Notes: generated by a model not told the origin, from the sequence alone. Numbered from the stretch's first letter, positions 1 through 8,978 are shown. The stretch is DNA of 35,598 bases from Gammaproteobacteria bacterium (GCA_013697045.1 JACCXJ010000273.1:1-35598); one strand, 5' to 3'. Made by a program: numbers and translations.

Positions 1-122
1 CCACGGTCGGTCGTAAAGATCGTGTAAAGATCCCGGCGCCTGAATAAACAGCGTAGATTGGCGTGGTCGTGATGGCTGGGCATGGCGGCGCGGCCCGTTT
101 CAGCGCCGCCTGCTACGGCGTA

Positions 123-148
123 GCCGAGCGCGAGCCATATAGCTCGGC
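123..148 (-). terminator. Weak hairpin after the DUF2269 gene
   Basis: Seven-base perfect inverted repeat (gccgagc / gctcggc) around a 12-base loop, a few bases past the stop of the minus-strand gene ending at 154. There is no T-run, so this is at best a weak or factor-dependent end signal. A second short palindrome (gctacg-g-cgtagc, 112-124) follows. The rest of 1-153 shows no gene I can support. Confidence 0.25.
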
Positions 149-153
149 ACACC

Positions 154-648
154 TCACGCGGGCTTCGCGACCATCAGATAAAAGATCACGAGCACACTCA
201 CGAAGGCCGGGACGCCGAGCGCCGCCCAGGTCCAGGCGTAGCGCCAGTAGAGGGACGGCAGAGCGGTGCCGTCGGCGTCGGCCTGGCGCGCCAGGTCGCG
301 CATGCGGATCTGCAACCACACGACCGGCAGCCAGGCGGCCCCGGCCACCCCATACAGCCCGAGCGACCACAGGATCCAGGTGCTGCTCAGTGGGAATCCC
401 GCGCTCAGAGCGAGATAGAAGCCCGTGATGGGTTGGAGCACGACGCTCGTCGCCGTGAACAGCCAATCGGCCAGGACCACGTGACGGGCGACCACCGCGA
501 TCGCGTGCACGTCGCGCGTCGAGTTGGCAGAGACCATATAAAAGGCCGTGCCGAGGCCGGTCCCGAACAAGAGGGTAGAAGAGACGATGTGCAGCCACTT
601 GACCAGTCCATAATCGATCAGGCCGAAATCGGTCAGGGCAGCGTCCAT
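154..648 (-). CDS. DUF2269 family integral membrane protein
   Basis: A 164-aa protein with four hydrophobic segments, at about residues 14-38, 55-80, 88-112 and 138-162. It matches the DUF2269 family by its opening KWLHIVSSTLLFGTGLG motif and its WLFTATSVVLQPITG segment. The biochemical role of the family is unknown to me. The ATG shares one base with the TGA of the upstream SDR gene (TGATG), so the two are almost certainly co-translated. A longer reading of this frame runs back through the SDR gene and is not real. The protein should sit in the inner membrane, and the pairing suggests it works with the membrane-anchored SDR protein. Confidence 0.8.
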   Translation of the reverse strand: MDAALTDFGLIDYGLVKWLHIVSSTLLFGTGLGTAFYMVSANSTRDVHAIAVVARHVVLADWLFTATSVVLQPITGFYLALSAGFPLSSTWILWSLGLYGVAGAAWLPVVWLQIRMRDLARQADADGTALPSLYWRYAWTWAALGVPAFVSVLVIFYLMVAKPA

Positions 649-1904
649 CAGCGGGGCTCCAGGAAGAGCAGCGTGAGGCTGGCGAGGATCGGGAGGTTCT
701 TGAGCAGGGGTCCGAAGGGGTGCAGCCAGAGCTCGGGCAGGGCCGCCGTGACCATGAGCGTATAACCCAGCACCACGAGGATCTGAACACCCCAAAGCCA
801 CGCCCCGCGCATGCAGAGGACCATCAGGCCCATTGCGATGTCGAAGAGACTCAGGAGGTACAACGCGGCGAGTGCCGGCGTACCGGTCAGCCCCGCTGCC
901 GCGAGGAGATCGAGGCTCCGGGCCACCGGATAGAGGCCCAGCGATACGACACCGGAGCCGATCCAGACCACGGCCAGGCTCACGCGCAGGATCTCCAGGA
1001 GCCAACCCAGCCGTGCCTCGCGGGCGAGCAGCATCGCCTCCTGTGGCGCGATGAATGTGGCGACAGGCCGCGGCGCCCGGCCCAGCAAGGTTTCCGTCAT
1101 CGCCGCGTCCGCCGTGTTGCCGCGCTCCAGCATCGCGAGGTTTTCTCGGGTCAGCACTGCGCCGGGCACGCGTTCGCCGATCCAAGCGGACACGAGCACG
1201 AGACCGGCAGGCACGCTGAGTACCGGCGCCGACCCGAGGCCCATGCCCGCGCGGAGCGCGCACAGATAATCTCGGTACGTGAGGGGCACAGGTCCGACCA
1301 AAGGGATACGCCGACGGCTCACGGCGCCGGGCACCAGGAGGCGCACCATCGCGAGACACAGATCATCGATGTGGATCGGCTGGATCGACTGCTGCCCGCT
1401 TCCTGGCACGGGCAGGAGCGGTAGGCTCGCGATCTGGCGGAACATCCGACTACTGGCCCCGTCGAGCCCATACACGAAGGCCGGTTGGACGATGACCCAT
1501 TCGAGGTCTAACGTGGTCAGGAAGTCGTCTGCGGCCCGCTTGCTCAGGTGGAATCGACTCGCGGCACCGGCATCCGCACCGAGCGCCGAGACCTGGATCA
1601 CGCGGGGCACGCCCGCCTCGCGGCAGGCGGCGAAGAGCGCCCTGGGCGCCTGGTCGTGGATGGTCTCGAAACGCCGCCCGCGACCCTCCCGCAGGATCCC
1701 GACGCTGTTGATCACCGCATCGACCCCGGTGAGCCGTCCCCGCCAGGCGCCCGGATCGACATCCCGCGCATAGTCCACGGCGATCTCGTCCGCTCGGCGC
1801 ACCGGCCGATGCACGCCTCGGCGGACCGTATGTCCGGCCGTCTCCAATGCGATCTGCAAATGGCGACCGAGGAAACCATCGGCCCCGAGGAGCAGCACGT
1901 TCAT
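648..1904 (-). CDS. SDR-family NAD(P)-binding protein with C-terminal DoxX-like membrane domain
   Basis: A 418-aa two-part protein. Residues 1 to about 280 form an atypical short-chain dehydrogenase/epimerase-like Rossmann domain, with the nucleotide-binding GADGFLGRHL motif at the N-terminus. The last ~130 residues are hydrophobic with about four membrane segments, like the DoxX-like domain often fused to this SDR type. The substrate is unknown. I chose the second in-frame Met (MNVLLLGADG) because GGGGGAGGAA lies just upstream of it; a start six codons earlier has no such site. It is followed by the DUF2269 gene with a one-base overlap. An AT-rich promoter candidate lies just upstream, so this pair may be transcribed separately from metG. 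Confidence 0.8.
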   Translation of the reverse strand: MNVLLLGADGFLGRHLQIALETAGHTVRRGVHRPVRRADEIAVDYARDVDPGAWRGRLTGVDAVINSVGILREGRGRRFETIHDQAPRALFAACREAGVPRVIQVSALGADAGAASRFHLSKRAADDFLTTLDLEWVIVQPAFVYGLDGASSRMFRQIASLPLLPVPGSGQQSIQPIHIDDLCLAMVRLLVPGAVSRRRIPLVGPVPLTYRDYLCALRAGMGLGSAPVLSVPAGLVLVSAWIGERVPGAVLTRENLAMLERGNTADAAMTETLLGRAPRPVATFIAPQEAMLLAREARLGWLLEILRVSLAVVWIGSGVVSLGLYPVARSLDLLAAAGLTGTPALAALYLLSLFDIAMGLMVLCMRGAWLWGVQILVVLGYTLMVTAALPELWLHPFGPLLKNLPILASLTLLFLEPR

Positions 1905-1920
1905 GCGCCGTTCCTCCCCC

Positions 1921-1951
1921 ATTAATTATATAATTATAATATGATCTGCAA
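1921..1951 (-). promoter_or_regulatory. AT-only island with candidate sigma-70 promoter for the SDR-DUF2269 pair
   Basis: Bases 1921-1941 are nearly pure A/T in a region that is otherwise very GC-rich. They contain a perfect 14-bp palindrome (taattatataatta, 1923-1936). On the minus strand TTGCAG (1946-1951) and TATAAT (1925-1930) are 15 bp apart, slightly short for a sigma-70 promoter. Transcription would start just ahead of the ribosome-binding site of the SDR gene. It lies between the metG stop and the SDR start. Confidence 0.45.
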
Positions 1952-1953
1952 GA

Positions 1954-4002
1954 CTACTTGACGCGCATACCCGGCTCCGCGCCGCTATCCGGGCTCAATA
2001 GGAACAGTTCTTTTCCGCCGGGACCGGCCGCGAGGACCATTCCCTCCGAGACCCCGAAGCGCATCTTGCGCGGGGCGAGGTTGGCCACCATCACGGTCAG
2101 CCGGCCCGCGAGCGCCTCGGGTGCATAGGCCGACTTGATGCCGGCGAATACCGTGCGCTCTCCGCAGCCGATGTCGAGCGTGAGCTTCAGGAGCTTGTCG
2201 GCGCCCTCCACGTGCTCGGCCCGAACGATGCGGGCGATGCGCAGGTCCACCTTGGCGAATTCTTCGATTGAAATGGGCTCGATCGAGATCGGTTGGGCGA
2301 TGGGGGCGACCTCGACCGGCGCGGCGCCGTCGGATCGCGTCGGTATGGGCGCCAGGGTGTTTTCCATCACAAGGGCCGCGATCCGTTTGGGTTCGATACG
2401 GGTCAGGAGGTGCTCGTAGGGCTTGATGCGCCCGAGCGGGGGCAGATCGCGCGCGAAGGAGAGCTCGCCGCAGCTCAGGAACGCCTCGACCCGCAGCGCG
2501 AGGCTCGGCAGGACCGGCTTGAGCCACAGGCTCAGGTATTGAAAACCTCGCAGGCACACCGAACACACCTGGTGCAGGGTTTCCCGCGTGGCCGGATCCT
2601 CGATCCCTTTTGCAAGCCTCCAGGGTTGCTCGGCATCGAAGTACTGGTTGATGCGATCGGCGAGCTCCATCGCCATTCTCAGGCCTTTACCGAATTCCCG
2701 CGACTCGTACGCTGCCGCGATCCGGTCCGAATAGCCTTCTACGTCGAAAGCGCGCCACGGCTCGAGCTCAGTGACCGCACGTACGTGCCCGTCGAAGTGG
2801 CGGGTGATGAAACCGGCGGAGCGGCTGGCGATGTTGATGTATTTGCCGACGAGATCGGCGTTGACGCGCGCCACGAAATCTTCGAAGGAGAGATCCACGT
2901 CCTCCATCGTCGCGCCGAGCTTCGCGGCATAGTAATAACGAAGGTATTCGGGATCGAGGTGCTTCAAATAGCTTTGGGCGGTGATGAAGGTGCCGCGGGA
3001 CTTGGACATCTTCTCCCCGTTCACGGTCAGAAACCCGTGGGCCAACACCCGGTCCGGGGTCCGATAGCCCGAGTGATGAAGGAGGGCCGGCCAGAACAGG
3101 GCGTGGAAATAAAGGATGTCCTTTCCGATGAAGTGATAGAGCTCGGTCTTCGCGCCCTGGGTCCAGAATCGATCGAAGTCGATCCCCTCGCGTTCACAGA
3201 GGTTCTGGAAGCTCGCCATATACCCGATGGGGGCGTCGAGCCAGACATAGAAATACTTCCCGGGCGCCCCCGGGATCTCGAAGCCGAAATAGGGTGCGTC
3301 GCGCGAGATGTCCCAGTCCGAGAGGCCCGCCTTCAGCCACTCGTCGAGCTTGTTAGCGGCCTGGGGATCCAGGTGTCCGGCGCGGGTCCATTCCGCGAGG
3401 AACTCCGTACAAGCCGAGAGCCGAAAAAAATAATGCTCCGATCTCTTCCGGACGGGCACGGCCCCCGACAGCGCCGAATAGGGCCCGATGAGCTCGGTCG
3501 GCAGGTAGGTCGCGCCGCAGGCCTCGCAGGCATCCCCGTACTGGTCCTTGGCGTGGCAACGCGGGCATTCCCCCTTGATAAAGCGGTCCGGGAGGAACAT
3601 CGCCCTCACCGGATCGTAGAGCTGCTCGACTGAGCGGACGTCGATGAGGTTCTGTTCCCGGAGCCTATGGAACATGGCCTCGGCCAGCGACCGGGTCTCC
3701 GGCGAGTTGGTCGAATAGTAGTTGTCGAACCTAATGTGGAAGCCCGTGAAATCCCGCAGGTGCTCGGCGTGCATGCGTTCGATGAGGCACTCGGGCGAGA
3801 CCCCCTCGGCCTCGGCCTTCAGCATGATCGGGGTGCCGTGGGTGTCGTCGGCGCACACGTAGTAGCAGGTATGCCCAGAGAGGCGCTGGAAACGGACCCA
3901 GATATCGGTCTGGATGTACTCGACCAGGTGTCCCAGGTGGATGGGGCCGTTGGCGTAGGGCAGGGCGCTGGTGACGAGGATTTCGCGGGGGGTGTCGCCC
4001 AT
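1954..4002 (-). CDS. metG: Methionyl-tRNA synthetase
   Basis: A 682-aa cytoplasmic class I aminoacyl-tRNA synthetase that charges tRNA-Met; E. coli MetG is of similar length. The N-terminal catalytic domain has the HIGH-type motif (HLGH in [11 protein letters not shown]) and the KMSKS loop (KMSKSRGTF). The zinc-binding knuckle has the paired CPRC and CEAC cysteines. The C-terminal ~100 residues are the EMAP-II/Trbp111-like tRNA-binding domain that dimerises this enzyme class ([20 protein letters not shown]). The start at [11 protein letters not shown] matches the family N-terminus; an upstream in-frame extension of 68 residues is rich in Arg/Pro and implausible. No clear Shine-Dalgarno is visible. 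It is divergent from nadC. Confidence 0.97.
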   Translation of the reverse strand: MGDTPREILVTSALPYANGPIHLGHLVEYIQTDIWVRFQRLSGHTCYYVCADDTHGTPIMLKAEAEGVSPECLIERMHAEHLRDFTGFHIRFDNYYSTNSPETRSLAEAMFHRLREQNLIDVRSVEQLYDPVRAMFLPDRFIKGECPRCHAKDQYGDACEACGATYLPTELIGPYSALSGAVPVRKRSEHYFFRLSACTEFLAEWTRAGHLDPQAANKLDEWLKAGLSDWDISRDAPYFGFEIPGAPGKYFYVWLDAPIGYMASFQNLCEREGIDFDRFWTQGAKTELYHFIGKDILYFHALFWPALLHHSGYRTPDRVLAHGFLTVNGEKMSKSRGTFITAQSYLKHLDPEYLRYYYAAKLGATMEDVDLSFEDFVARVNADLVGKYINIASRSAGFITRHFDGHVRAVTELEPWRAFDVEGYSDRIAAAYESREFGKGLRMAMELADRINQYFDAEQPWRLAKGIEDPATRETLHQVCSVCLRGFQYLSLWLKPVLPSLALRVEAFLSCGELSFARDLPPLGRIKPYEHLLTRIEPKRIAALVMENTLAPIPTRSDGAAPVEVAPIAQPISIEPISIEEFAKVDLRIARIVRAEHVEGADKLLKLTLDIGCGERTVFAGIKSAYAPEALAGRLTVMVANLAPRKMRFGVSEGMVLAAGPGGKELFLLSPDSGAEPGMRVK

Positions 4003-4237
4003 GGGGTGTCGGCTCGGCGGCGCGTGCGGGCGCATAAAGTACCACCAAGCACGCGTGTCATGAACCGGTTCGTGCCGTACCATGGGCGCGCGGTGAGGCC
4101 CGGGATGCCGAGCGCGGCGCGCGCCCGGCTCGGGCGGTACCTGTTCCCGATGCGGTCTAAGCGCCAGCGTCCACCACGGCTCGGGGCCGCTTTGCGAGCG
4201 GCGCACGAGCCGCTACCATCCCGCCGTGGAGGCGCGG

Positions 4238-5068
4238 ATGCAGGAGACGATAGACGACGTGGTCCGCCGGGCGCTGCATGAGGACGTGGGCTGCGGCGAT
4301 CTGACCGCGGCCCTGGTGCCGGAGTCTCTGTGCTCCGTGGCCCATGTGGTGAGCCGGGAACCGGCCGTCTTGTGCGGCAAGGACTGGTTCGACCACGTCT
4401 TCCAAACGCTCGACCCCAGCGTCTGCATCGAATGGCGAGCCCGGGACGGGGACGAGATCGAGGCCGGACAGGCGCTGTGCCGCTTGTCCGGACCCACGCG
4501 GGCCCTCTTGACCGGCGAGCGCACGGCCCTGAATTTCCTGCAAACGCTCTCGGGCACGGCGACCACTACGCGCCGCCACGCCCGCGCACTGGAAGGCACC
4601 GGCACGAAGCTCCTCGATACCCGCAAGAGCCTCCCGGGCCTGCGCGCGGCGCAGAAATACGCGGTGCGCTGTGGTGGTGGGCACAACCATCGGCTCGGGC
4701 TCTACGACGGCATCCTCATCAAGGAGAACCACATCAGCGCCGCGGGCTCGATCGGAGCGGCGGTCGCGACGGCGCGGTCGCTTTATCCCGGGACCCTAAT
4801 CGAGATCGAGGTCGAGACGCTGGCCGATCTGGAGCAGGCGATCGCCGCAGGTGCCGACATCGCCCTGCTCGATAACTTCCCGCTCGGCGGTCTGCGCGAG
4901 GCCGTGGCACAGAACGCCGGCCGCCTCCGGTTGGAGGCCTCCGGCGGCTATGACCTCGCCACGCTCCGGGAGGCGGCCCTGACAGGGATCGATTACATCT
5001 CGGTCGGGGCGCTGACGAAGCACGTGCGGGCCGTCGATCTCTCGCTCAGGTTGGCGAGTGAGGGATGA
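4238..5068 (+). CDS. nadC: Nicotinate-nucleotide pyrophosphorylase (quinolinate phosphoribosyltransferase)
   Basis: A 276-aa cytoplasmic enzyme of de novo NAD synthesis. It converts quinolinate and PRPP to nicotinate mononucleotide, CO2 and pyrophosphate. The family signature is intact: DTRKSLPGLR, then KYAVRCGGGHNHRLGLYDG and ILIKENH, with the C-terminal EASGGYDLATL and DYISVGALTKH phosphate-binding segments. I prefer the ATG at 4238 because GGAGG lies five bases upstream; a GTG at 4226 is the alternative. The stop overlaps the rluD start (ATGA). nadA and nadB are not in the window, so the gene is separated from its pathway partners and sits in an operon with RNA-modification and cell-wall genes. 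Confidence 0.96.
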   Translation: MQETIDDVVRRALHEDVGCGDLTAALVPESLCSVAHVVSREPAVLCGKDWFDHVFQTLDPSVCIEWRARDGDEIEAGQALCRLSGPTRALLTGERTALNFLQTLSGTATTTRRHARALEGTGTKLLDTRKSLPGLRAAQKYAVRCGGGHNHRLGLYDGILIKENHISAAGSIGAAVATARSLYPGTLIEIEVETLADLEQAIAAGADIALLDNFPLGGLREAVAQNAGRLRLEASGGYDLATLREAALTGIDYISVGALTKHVRAVDLSLRLASEG

Positions 5069-6093
5069 AGCCCCATAGTTTCTTCACATCCCCGAGCGAA
5101 CCGCCCACGATGCATGCCGTGATCCCCGTCACCTTGGCCGGGCTGCGCTCGGATCAGGCCCTGGCCTGGGTGTTCCCGGAGTACTCCCGCACCACGCTCA
5201 AGTCCTGGATCCTCGCGGGCCGGGTGCAGGTCGATGGGCGGTGCGTAGAGCCGCGGCACGTCGTCAGCGGCGGGGAGGCAGTCGATCTCACGCCGCCACC
5301 CCCTTCCGCCACCTTATCTATCTTTGGCCGCGAGCACCCCGAGGCCATCCCCATTGAGGTCATCCATGAAGACCCCGAGATCCGGGTCGTGAACAAGCCG
5401 GCCGGCCTGGTCGTGCATCCGGGGGCCGGGAACCGCGGCGGGACGATGCTGAATGCGCTCCTCTACCTCGACCCCGGCCTCGCCGCACTGCCCCGGGCCG
5501 GGATCGTCCACCGTTTGGACAAGGACACCTCCGGCTTGCTGGTCATCGCCCGCAGCCCGCGGGCCCATCAAAGCCTGGTCGCCCAGCTCAAGGCCCGCCG
5601 GATCACCCGCGAGTACCAGGGGATCGTGAGCGGCGCCATGGTCGCAGGTGATTCGGTCGAGGCTGCTATCGGGCGGCATCCGGTGCACCGGACACGGATG
5701 GCGGTCGTGGAACGGGGCGGCAAGCCGGCCTTGACCCACTATCGCGTGATCCGGCGCTTTCGCCTGCACACCCGGGTGCGGATCACCCTGGAGACCGGGC
5801 GTACCCATCAGATCCGGGTCCACATGGCCCATGTGCACTACCCGCTGGTGGGCGATCCCGAGTACGGCGGTCGCGTACGCCTGCCGCGCGGGGCCGCTCC
5901 GGCCCTGACCCAGGCGCTCCGCGAATTCCCGCGACAGGCCCTGCACGCCGCCCGCCTGACGCTGGAGCATCCGGCGACGGGCGCGACACTATCGTTTGCG
6001 GCGCCGCTGCCGGCCGACATGGAGGGGCTCATCGCGCTCTTGACCGAAGACGCGGAGCGGGCGGGGCCGGTCGATGCACGGCCCCGCAGATGA
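5065..6093 (+). CDS. rluD: 23S rRNA pseudouridine synthase RluD
   Basis: A 342-aa pseudouridine synthase of the RluA/RluD family. RluD modifies U1911, U1915 and U1917 in helix 69 of 23S rRNA. An N-terminal S4 RNA-binding domain (YSRTTLKSWILAGRVQVDG, residues ~40-58) is followed by the catalytic domain with the HRLDKDTSGLL motif, whose Asp (residue 152 here) is the catalytic nucleophile. RTHQIRVHMAHVHYPLVGD is the second family signature. The ATG overlaps the nadC stop. An internal Met at residue 16 (position 5110) would place the catalytic Asp at 137, close to the E. coli position, and may be the true start. It is translationally coupled to pgeF. Confidence 0.93.
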   Translation: MKPHSFFTSPSEPPTMHAVIPVTLAGLRSDQALAWVFPEYSRTTLKSWILAGRVQVDGRCVEPRHVVSGGEAVDLTPPPPSATLSIFGREHPEAIPIEVIHEDPEIRVVNKPAGLVVHPGAGNRGGTMLNALLYLDPGLAALPRAGIVHRLDKDTSGLLVIARSPRAHQSLVAQLKARRITREYQGIVSGAMVAGDSVEAAIGRHPVHRTRMAVVERGGKPALTHYRVIRRFRLHTRVRITLETGRTHQIRVHMAHVHYPLVGDPEYGGRVRLPRGAAPALTQALREFPRQALHAARLTLEHPATGATLSFAAPLPADMEGLIALLTEDAERAGPVDARPRR

Positions 6094-6857
6094 AAAAAAA
6101 CGGCGTGGCCGCCATCGTTCTCTCGGGCGCGTTCGTGCTGCCCGAGTGGCCGGCGCGGGAGACCATAGGGGCGCTCACGACCACACGCCGGGTCGGGCAC
6201 AGCCCGGGACCGTATGGCGGGTTCAATCTCGCCCTAAACGTCGGTGACGATGCCGAGGCCGTTCTGGCCAACCGCGGCGCGCTGGTATCCCACCTCGGAT
6301 TACCCCGATCGCCGCGCTGGCTCCACCAGGTACACGGCTCCCGGGTGATCGATGCTTCCGACGCCGGCGCCGATCCCGAGGCCGACGGTACGTGGACCTC
6401 GGTCCCCGGTGTGGCCTGTGCGGTCCTGACCGCCGACTGCCTACCGATCCTTCTATGCGACCGCGCCGGGACCCGGGTCGCCGCGCTCCACTGCGGCTGG
6501 CGCGGGATCGCAAAAGGCGTGATCGCCGCGGGGATCGCGGCGCTGGCCCATCCCCCGGACGGGCTCTTGGCCTGGCTGGGTCCAGCGATCGGGGCGGACC
6601 GTTACGAAGTCGATGGACCGGTGCGGGACGCCTTTACCGGTTCCAGCGCGGACCTCGCCGAGGCCTTTTCCCCGTCACGGCCCGGGTACTGGCACCTGGA
6701 CCTCTACCGGGCGGCGCGTTTGAGCCTCGGTACGTTGGGCGTGCGGGCCGTTTATGGCGGCGAGTACTGTACTTATGGAGAGCCCGATCGGTTCTTTTCC
6801 CACCGCCGTGACGGCACCACGGGACGCATGGCGACCCTCATCTGGGTCCGCCCGTGA
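6090..6857 (+). CDS. pgeF: Peptidoglycan editing factor PgeF / YfiH-family multicopper-oxidase-like protein
   Basis: A 255-aa YfiH/LACC1-family protein. Members are reported to act on purine nucleosides, and PgeF prevents wrong amino acids being incorporated into peptidoglycan precursors. The conserved metal-site residues are visible: the His in LHQVHGSRV, the Cys in TADCLPILLCD, and the His/Cys in ALHCGWRGIAKGV. The C-terminal YTCYGEPDRFFSHRRDG-like segment (here YCTYGEPDRFFSHRRDG) and GRMATLIWV close the fold. The ATG overlaps the rluD stop by ATGA. rluD followed by yfiH is a common gammaproteobacterial order. Confidence 0.93.
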   Translation: MKKNGVAAIVLSGAFVLPEWPARETIGALTTTRRVGHSPGPYGGFNLALNVGDDAEAVLANRGALVSHLGLPRSPRWLHQVHGSRVIDASDAGADPEADGTWTSVPGVACAVLTADCLPILLCDRAGTRVAALHCGWRGIAKGVIAAGIAALAHPPDGLLAWLGPAIGADRYEVDGPVRDAFTGSSADLAEAFSPSRPGYWHLDLYRAARLSLGTLGVRAVYGGEYCTYGEPDRFFSHRRDGTTGRMATLIWVRP

Positions 6858-7117
6858 CGGGGACGAGGCGAGCGGGTCCCAGCACGACGAGGGTTCCCAT
6901 TGCGCGCCCTGCGCTATTTCGGCAAAAAGGGTCTGTGCCTCGGGCGACTGCCCCGCCAGCACTAGACCCTGCGCAACGCTTGCCTTCAGACCGGCATTGT
7001 CCGGGAGTAGCTCGAGCCCGCGCCGGGCCAGCGCAATAGCTTGCTCGCGCTGCAAGTCATCCGATAGCACGACGCCTAGATTGTTCCACGCCCACGCGTT
7101 TTGCCGCTCCAGAGACC
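6858..7117 (-). pseudogene. Remnant of a TPR-repeat protein gene
   Basis: On the minus strand the reading frame from about 7110 to 6870 encodes TPR-like sequence (AWAWNNLGVVLSDDLQREQA, then ARRGLELLPDNAGLKASVAQ), with the typical alternating helix pattern and a 34-residue-like spacing. There is no start codon in a sensible place: the 5' side ends at a palindromic repeat element (7118), and the 3' side runs antisense into pgeF without a family-like end. I read it as the middle of a larger tetratricopeptide gene cut on both sides. Confidence 0.55.
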
Positions 7118-7203
7118 GTAGCCCGGATGGAATGCCATGGAATCCGGGGAATGGTCGCCGCCGCGCCCTGGTCCCGGATTCCGCTTCGCCGCATCCGGGC
7201 TAC
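7118..7203. repeat. 86-bp palindromic repeat element with nested inverted repeats
   Basis: Perfect 12-bp terminal inverted repeats (gtagcccggatg, 7118-7129; catccgggctac, 7192-7203) enclose a second perfect 10-bp inverted repeat (ggaatccggg, 7139-7148; cccggattcc, 7173-7182). The sequence can fold into one long interrupted stem. It has no coding capacity and resembles REP/MITE-like palindromic units, with similar 'GTAGCCCGGATG' ends, that I know from many proteobacterial genomes. It abuts the truncated end of the TPR remnant. Confidence 0.7.
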
Positions 7204-7219
7204 GACTCTCAGAGATCCG

Positions 7220-7301
7220 TGGCCCGCATGACGCGCGGCGAAATAGGGGAACTCCAATGCCACACCCATTCCCCGGATCCCATTGCGTTTCCTCCGGGCC
7301 A
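7220..7301. repeat. Second, degenerate palindromic element
   Basis: Outer arms tggcccg (7220-7226) and cgggcca (7295-7301), with inner arms ggggaa (7247-7252) and ttcccc (7269-7274), give the same nested layout and similar size as the neighbouring element at 7118-7203. Part of its right half (ccccggatcc, then tccgggcc) resembles that element's right half. I read it as a decayed relative. The remainder of 7302-7368 shows no gene I can support. Confidence 0.45.
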
Positions 7302-7368
7302 TACGTGGTGATGCCACTAGGCATGCGGCAGACTGCCCACACGGCGGGCTTCCGCCCGATTCGCTTTT

Positions 7369-7794
7369 TCATGCCGTCGCCCACGGCGAAAACAGTGTGA
7401 TCCCCGCGATTTCTTCGAAGTCCCGGAGGTTCCGAGTCGCCAAAGCCATGTCGTGGTCCAGGGCGATCGCGGCGATTTGCGCATCTTCGGTGTTGATGGG
7501 ACGGCCGATCCGAGTGCGATACGCAACCAGTGCCGCATAATGAGCGGCGGCGTCGTGGTCGAAAGGCAGGTTCGCTTCGGCGAACTCCTCGGTAAACATG
7601 GCGGCGGCGGCCAATGTCAGTGCTTCCCTGCGGTTCCCGTCAGGCAGCAAGGCAATGCCGAGGCCGATTTCCGCCTGGGTAATGGCGCTGACGAAAAGTC
7701 CATCCCCGGTTCTGCGGTCCAGCCAGTCGCGTACCCGCGGATCGGGCTGGCCCTTCATCAGTTCCGATACGACGTTGGTGTCGAGCAGGATCAT
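7369..7794 (-). CDS. PIN-domain ribonuclease toxin, FitB/VapC type
   Basis: A 141-aa PIN-domain toxin of a type II toxin-antitoxin pair; such toxins are Mg2+-dependent RNases that arrest translation. The acidic residues that build the active site are visible: MILLDTNVVSELMKG (Asp5), AITQAEIGLG (Glu about 42), NTEDAQIAAIALDHD (Asp/Glu about 104) and ATRNLRDFE near the end. LPDGNRREAL and the length fit the FitB branch. Its start overlaps the antitoxin stop by ATGA, giving antitoxin-first translational coupling. Confidence 0.9.
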   Translation of the reverse strand: MILLDTNVVSELMKGQPDPRVRDWLDRRTGDGLFVSAITQAEIGLGIALLPDGNRREALTLAAAAMFTEEFAEANLPFDHDAAAHYAALVAYRTRIGRPINTEDAQIAAIALDHDMALATRNLRDFEEIAGITLFSPWATA

Positions 7795-8048
7795 GTGCCC
7801 TCCGTTCCCGCAAGGTCCGGAGGCGAGCGGGACGGCGTCCGTTCCGGCAAGGGTAAGTCGACGCCGCCGAGAACAGCGAAGCGTCGATGGATGCGGCTGC
7901 CCAAACCCTCGTTGACTGCGGATGGCAACACCGCCTCGCGCAGGATTTGCCGCGCCTCTTCTTCCATCGATTGCCCGTGTTTGGCCGCGCGCAGGCGCAA
8001 ACCCGCCTTGACGGAGTCGTCGAGATTACGAATGGTCAGGCTGGCCAT
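7791..8048 (-). CDS. Ribbon-helix-helix antitoxin, FitA/VapB type
   Basis: An 85-aa antitoxin. Residues 1 to ~40 form a ribbon-helix-helix DNA-binding domain (MASLTIRNLDDSVKAGLRLR, then AKHGQSMEEEARQILREAV), typical of FitA. The C-terminal half should be the toxin-neutralising tail. I chose the Met of MASLTIRNL because it begins the conserved domain; a longer reading adds 26 unrelated residues and would cover the candidate operator. The promoter region contains a perfect palindrome (8068-8086), as expected for autoregulation by the FitAB-like complex. Confidence 0.88.
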   Translation of the reverse strand: MASLTIRNLDDSVKAGLRLRAAKHGQSMEEEARQILREAVLPSAVNEGLGSRIHRRFAVLGGVDLPLPERTPSRSPPDLAGTEGT

Positions 8049-8067
8049 GGCATGCCCTGTGTAATCA

Positions 8068-8086
8068 ATGATTGCGTTGCAATCAT
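8068..8086. promoter_or_regulatory. Palindromic operator candidate for the fitAB-like pair
   Basis: Perfect 8-bp arms (atgattgc / gcaatcat) around gtt, 20 bp upstream of the antitoxin start. RHH antitoxins with their toxins bind such inverted repeats to repress their own promoter. The position fits a promoter-overlapping operator; binding is inferred. Confidence 0.6.
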
Positions 8087-8156
8087 AGGACTTGGCCGAT
8101 CGGAGTGTCAACCGTACACGTTGCATGACGTGCCGGCCACCGGGGAAATCAAGGTC

Positions 8157-8978
8157 TCAGATCGCCTTGAGCCCCAGGACATCCTGCATGTCGTAGAGGC
8201 CGGGTTTGCGGCCTATGACCCAGCGCGCCGCGAGGAGCGCGCCGCGCGCGAAGACGGTGCGGCTGGTGGCGAGGTGGGCGATCTCGACGCGCTCGCCCTG
8301 GCCGGCGAACAGGACCCTGTGCTCGCCGACGATGTCGCCGGCGCGCAGCGTCGCGAAACCGATGGCCCTGGCGGGGCGCTCGCCGACCATTCCGTGGCGG
8401 GCGTAGACGGCGCAGTCCGCAAGGTCCCGGCCCGAGGCGGTGGCCACGACCTCGCCCATCCGTAACGCCGTGCCCGAGGGGGCATCGACCTTATGCCGGT
8501 GGTGGGCCTCGACGATCTCGACATCGTAATCGTCGCTCAGGGCGCGCGCGGCGATCTGGAGGAGCTTCAGGCAGAGGTTCACCCCGACGCTCATGTTCGG
8601 GGCCATGACGATGGCGCACTCCGCAGACGCTTCGACCACCGCCGCCCGATCCTCCTCGGTGAGACCGGTAGTCCCGATCACCATGCGCCGCCCGGCGGCA
8701 CGGCAAAAGGCGAGGTGCTCGAGGGTCGCTTGCGGTGCCGTGAAATCGATGAGGACATCGAAACGGTCCAGGAGGTCCTCGAGCGATCCCACGACCAGGA
8801 CGCCCATGGCCTCCCCGCCGGCCACTATGCCGGCATCGCGCCCGAGCTCTGGGGAGCCTGGGCTTTCGAGCGCCACGGTCAGCGCGAGATCCGGGCCCTC
8901 GCGACAGAGATCCACTAGGCACCGGCCCATGCGACCGGCGGCCCCGGCGATGGCGATGCGGATGGGCCCGGCGCTCAA
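8157..8978 (-). CDS. dapB: 4-hydroxy-tetrahydrodipicolinate reductase
   Basis: A 273-aa enzyme of the diaminopimelate/lysine pathway that reduces hydroxy-tetrahydrodipicolinate with NAD(P)H. The N-terminal Rossmann motif is [16 protein letters not shown] and the active-site signature [15 protein letters not shown] are intact, including the catalytic His-His and Lys. The reading begins at TTG ([10 protein letters not shown] follows at residue 6); I see no in-frame ATG or GTG upstream. It lies 45 bp downstream of dnaJ. The dnaJ-dapB order is common in gammaproteobacteria, but the usual downstream carA is replaced by the toxin-antitoxin pair. Confidence 0.96.
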   Translation of the reverse strand: MSAGPIRIAIAGAAGRMGRCLVDLCREGPDLALTVALESPGSPELGRDAGIVAGGEAMGVLVVGSLEDLLDRFDVLIDFTAPQATLEHLAFCRAAGRRMVIGTTGLTEEDRAAVVEASAECAIVMAPNMSVGVNLCLKLLQIAARALSDDYDVEIVEAHHRHKVDAPSGTALRMGEVVATASGRDLADCAVYARHGMVGERPARAIGFATLRAGDIVGEHRVLFAGQGERVEIAHLATSRTVFARGALLAARWVIGRKPGLYDMQDVLGLKAI

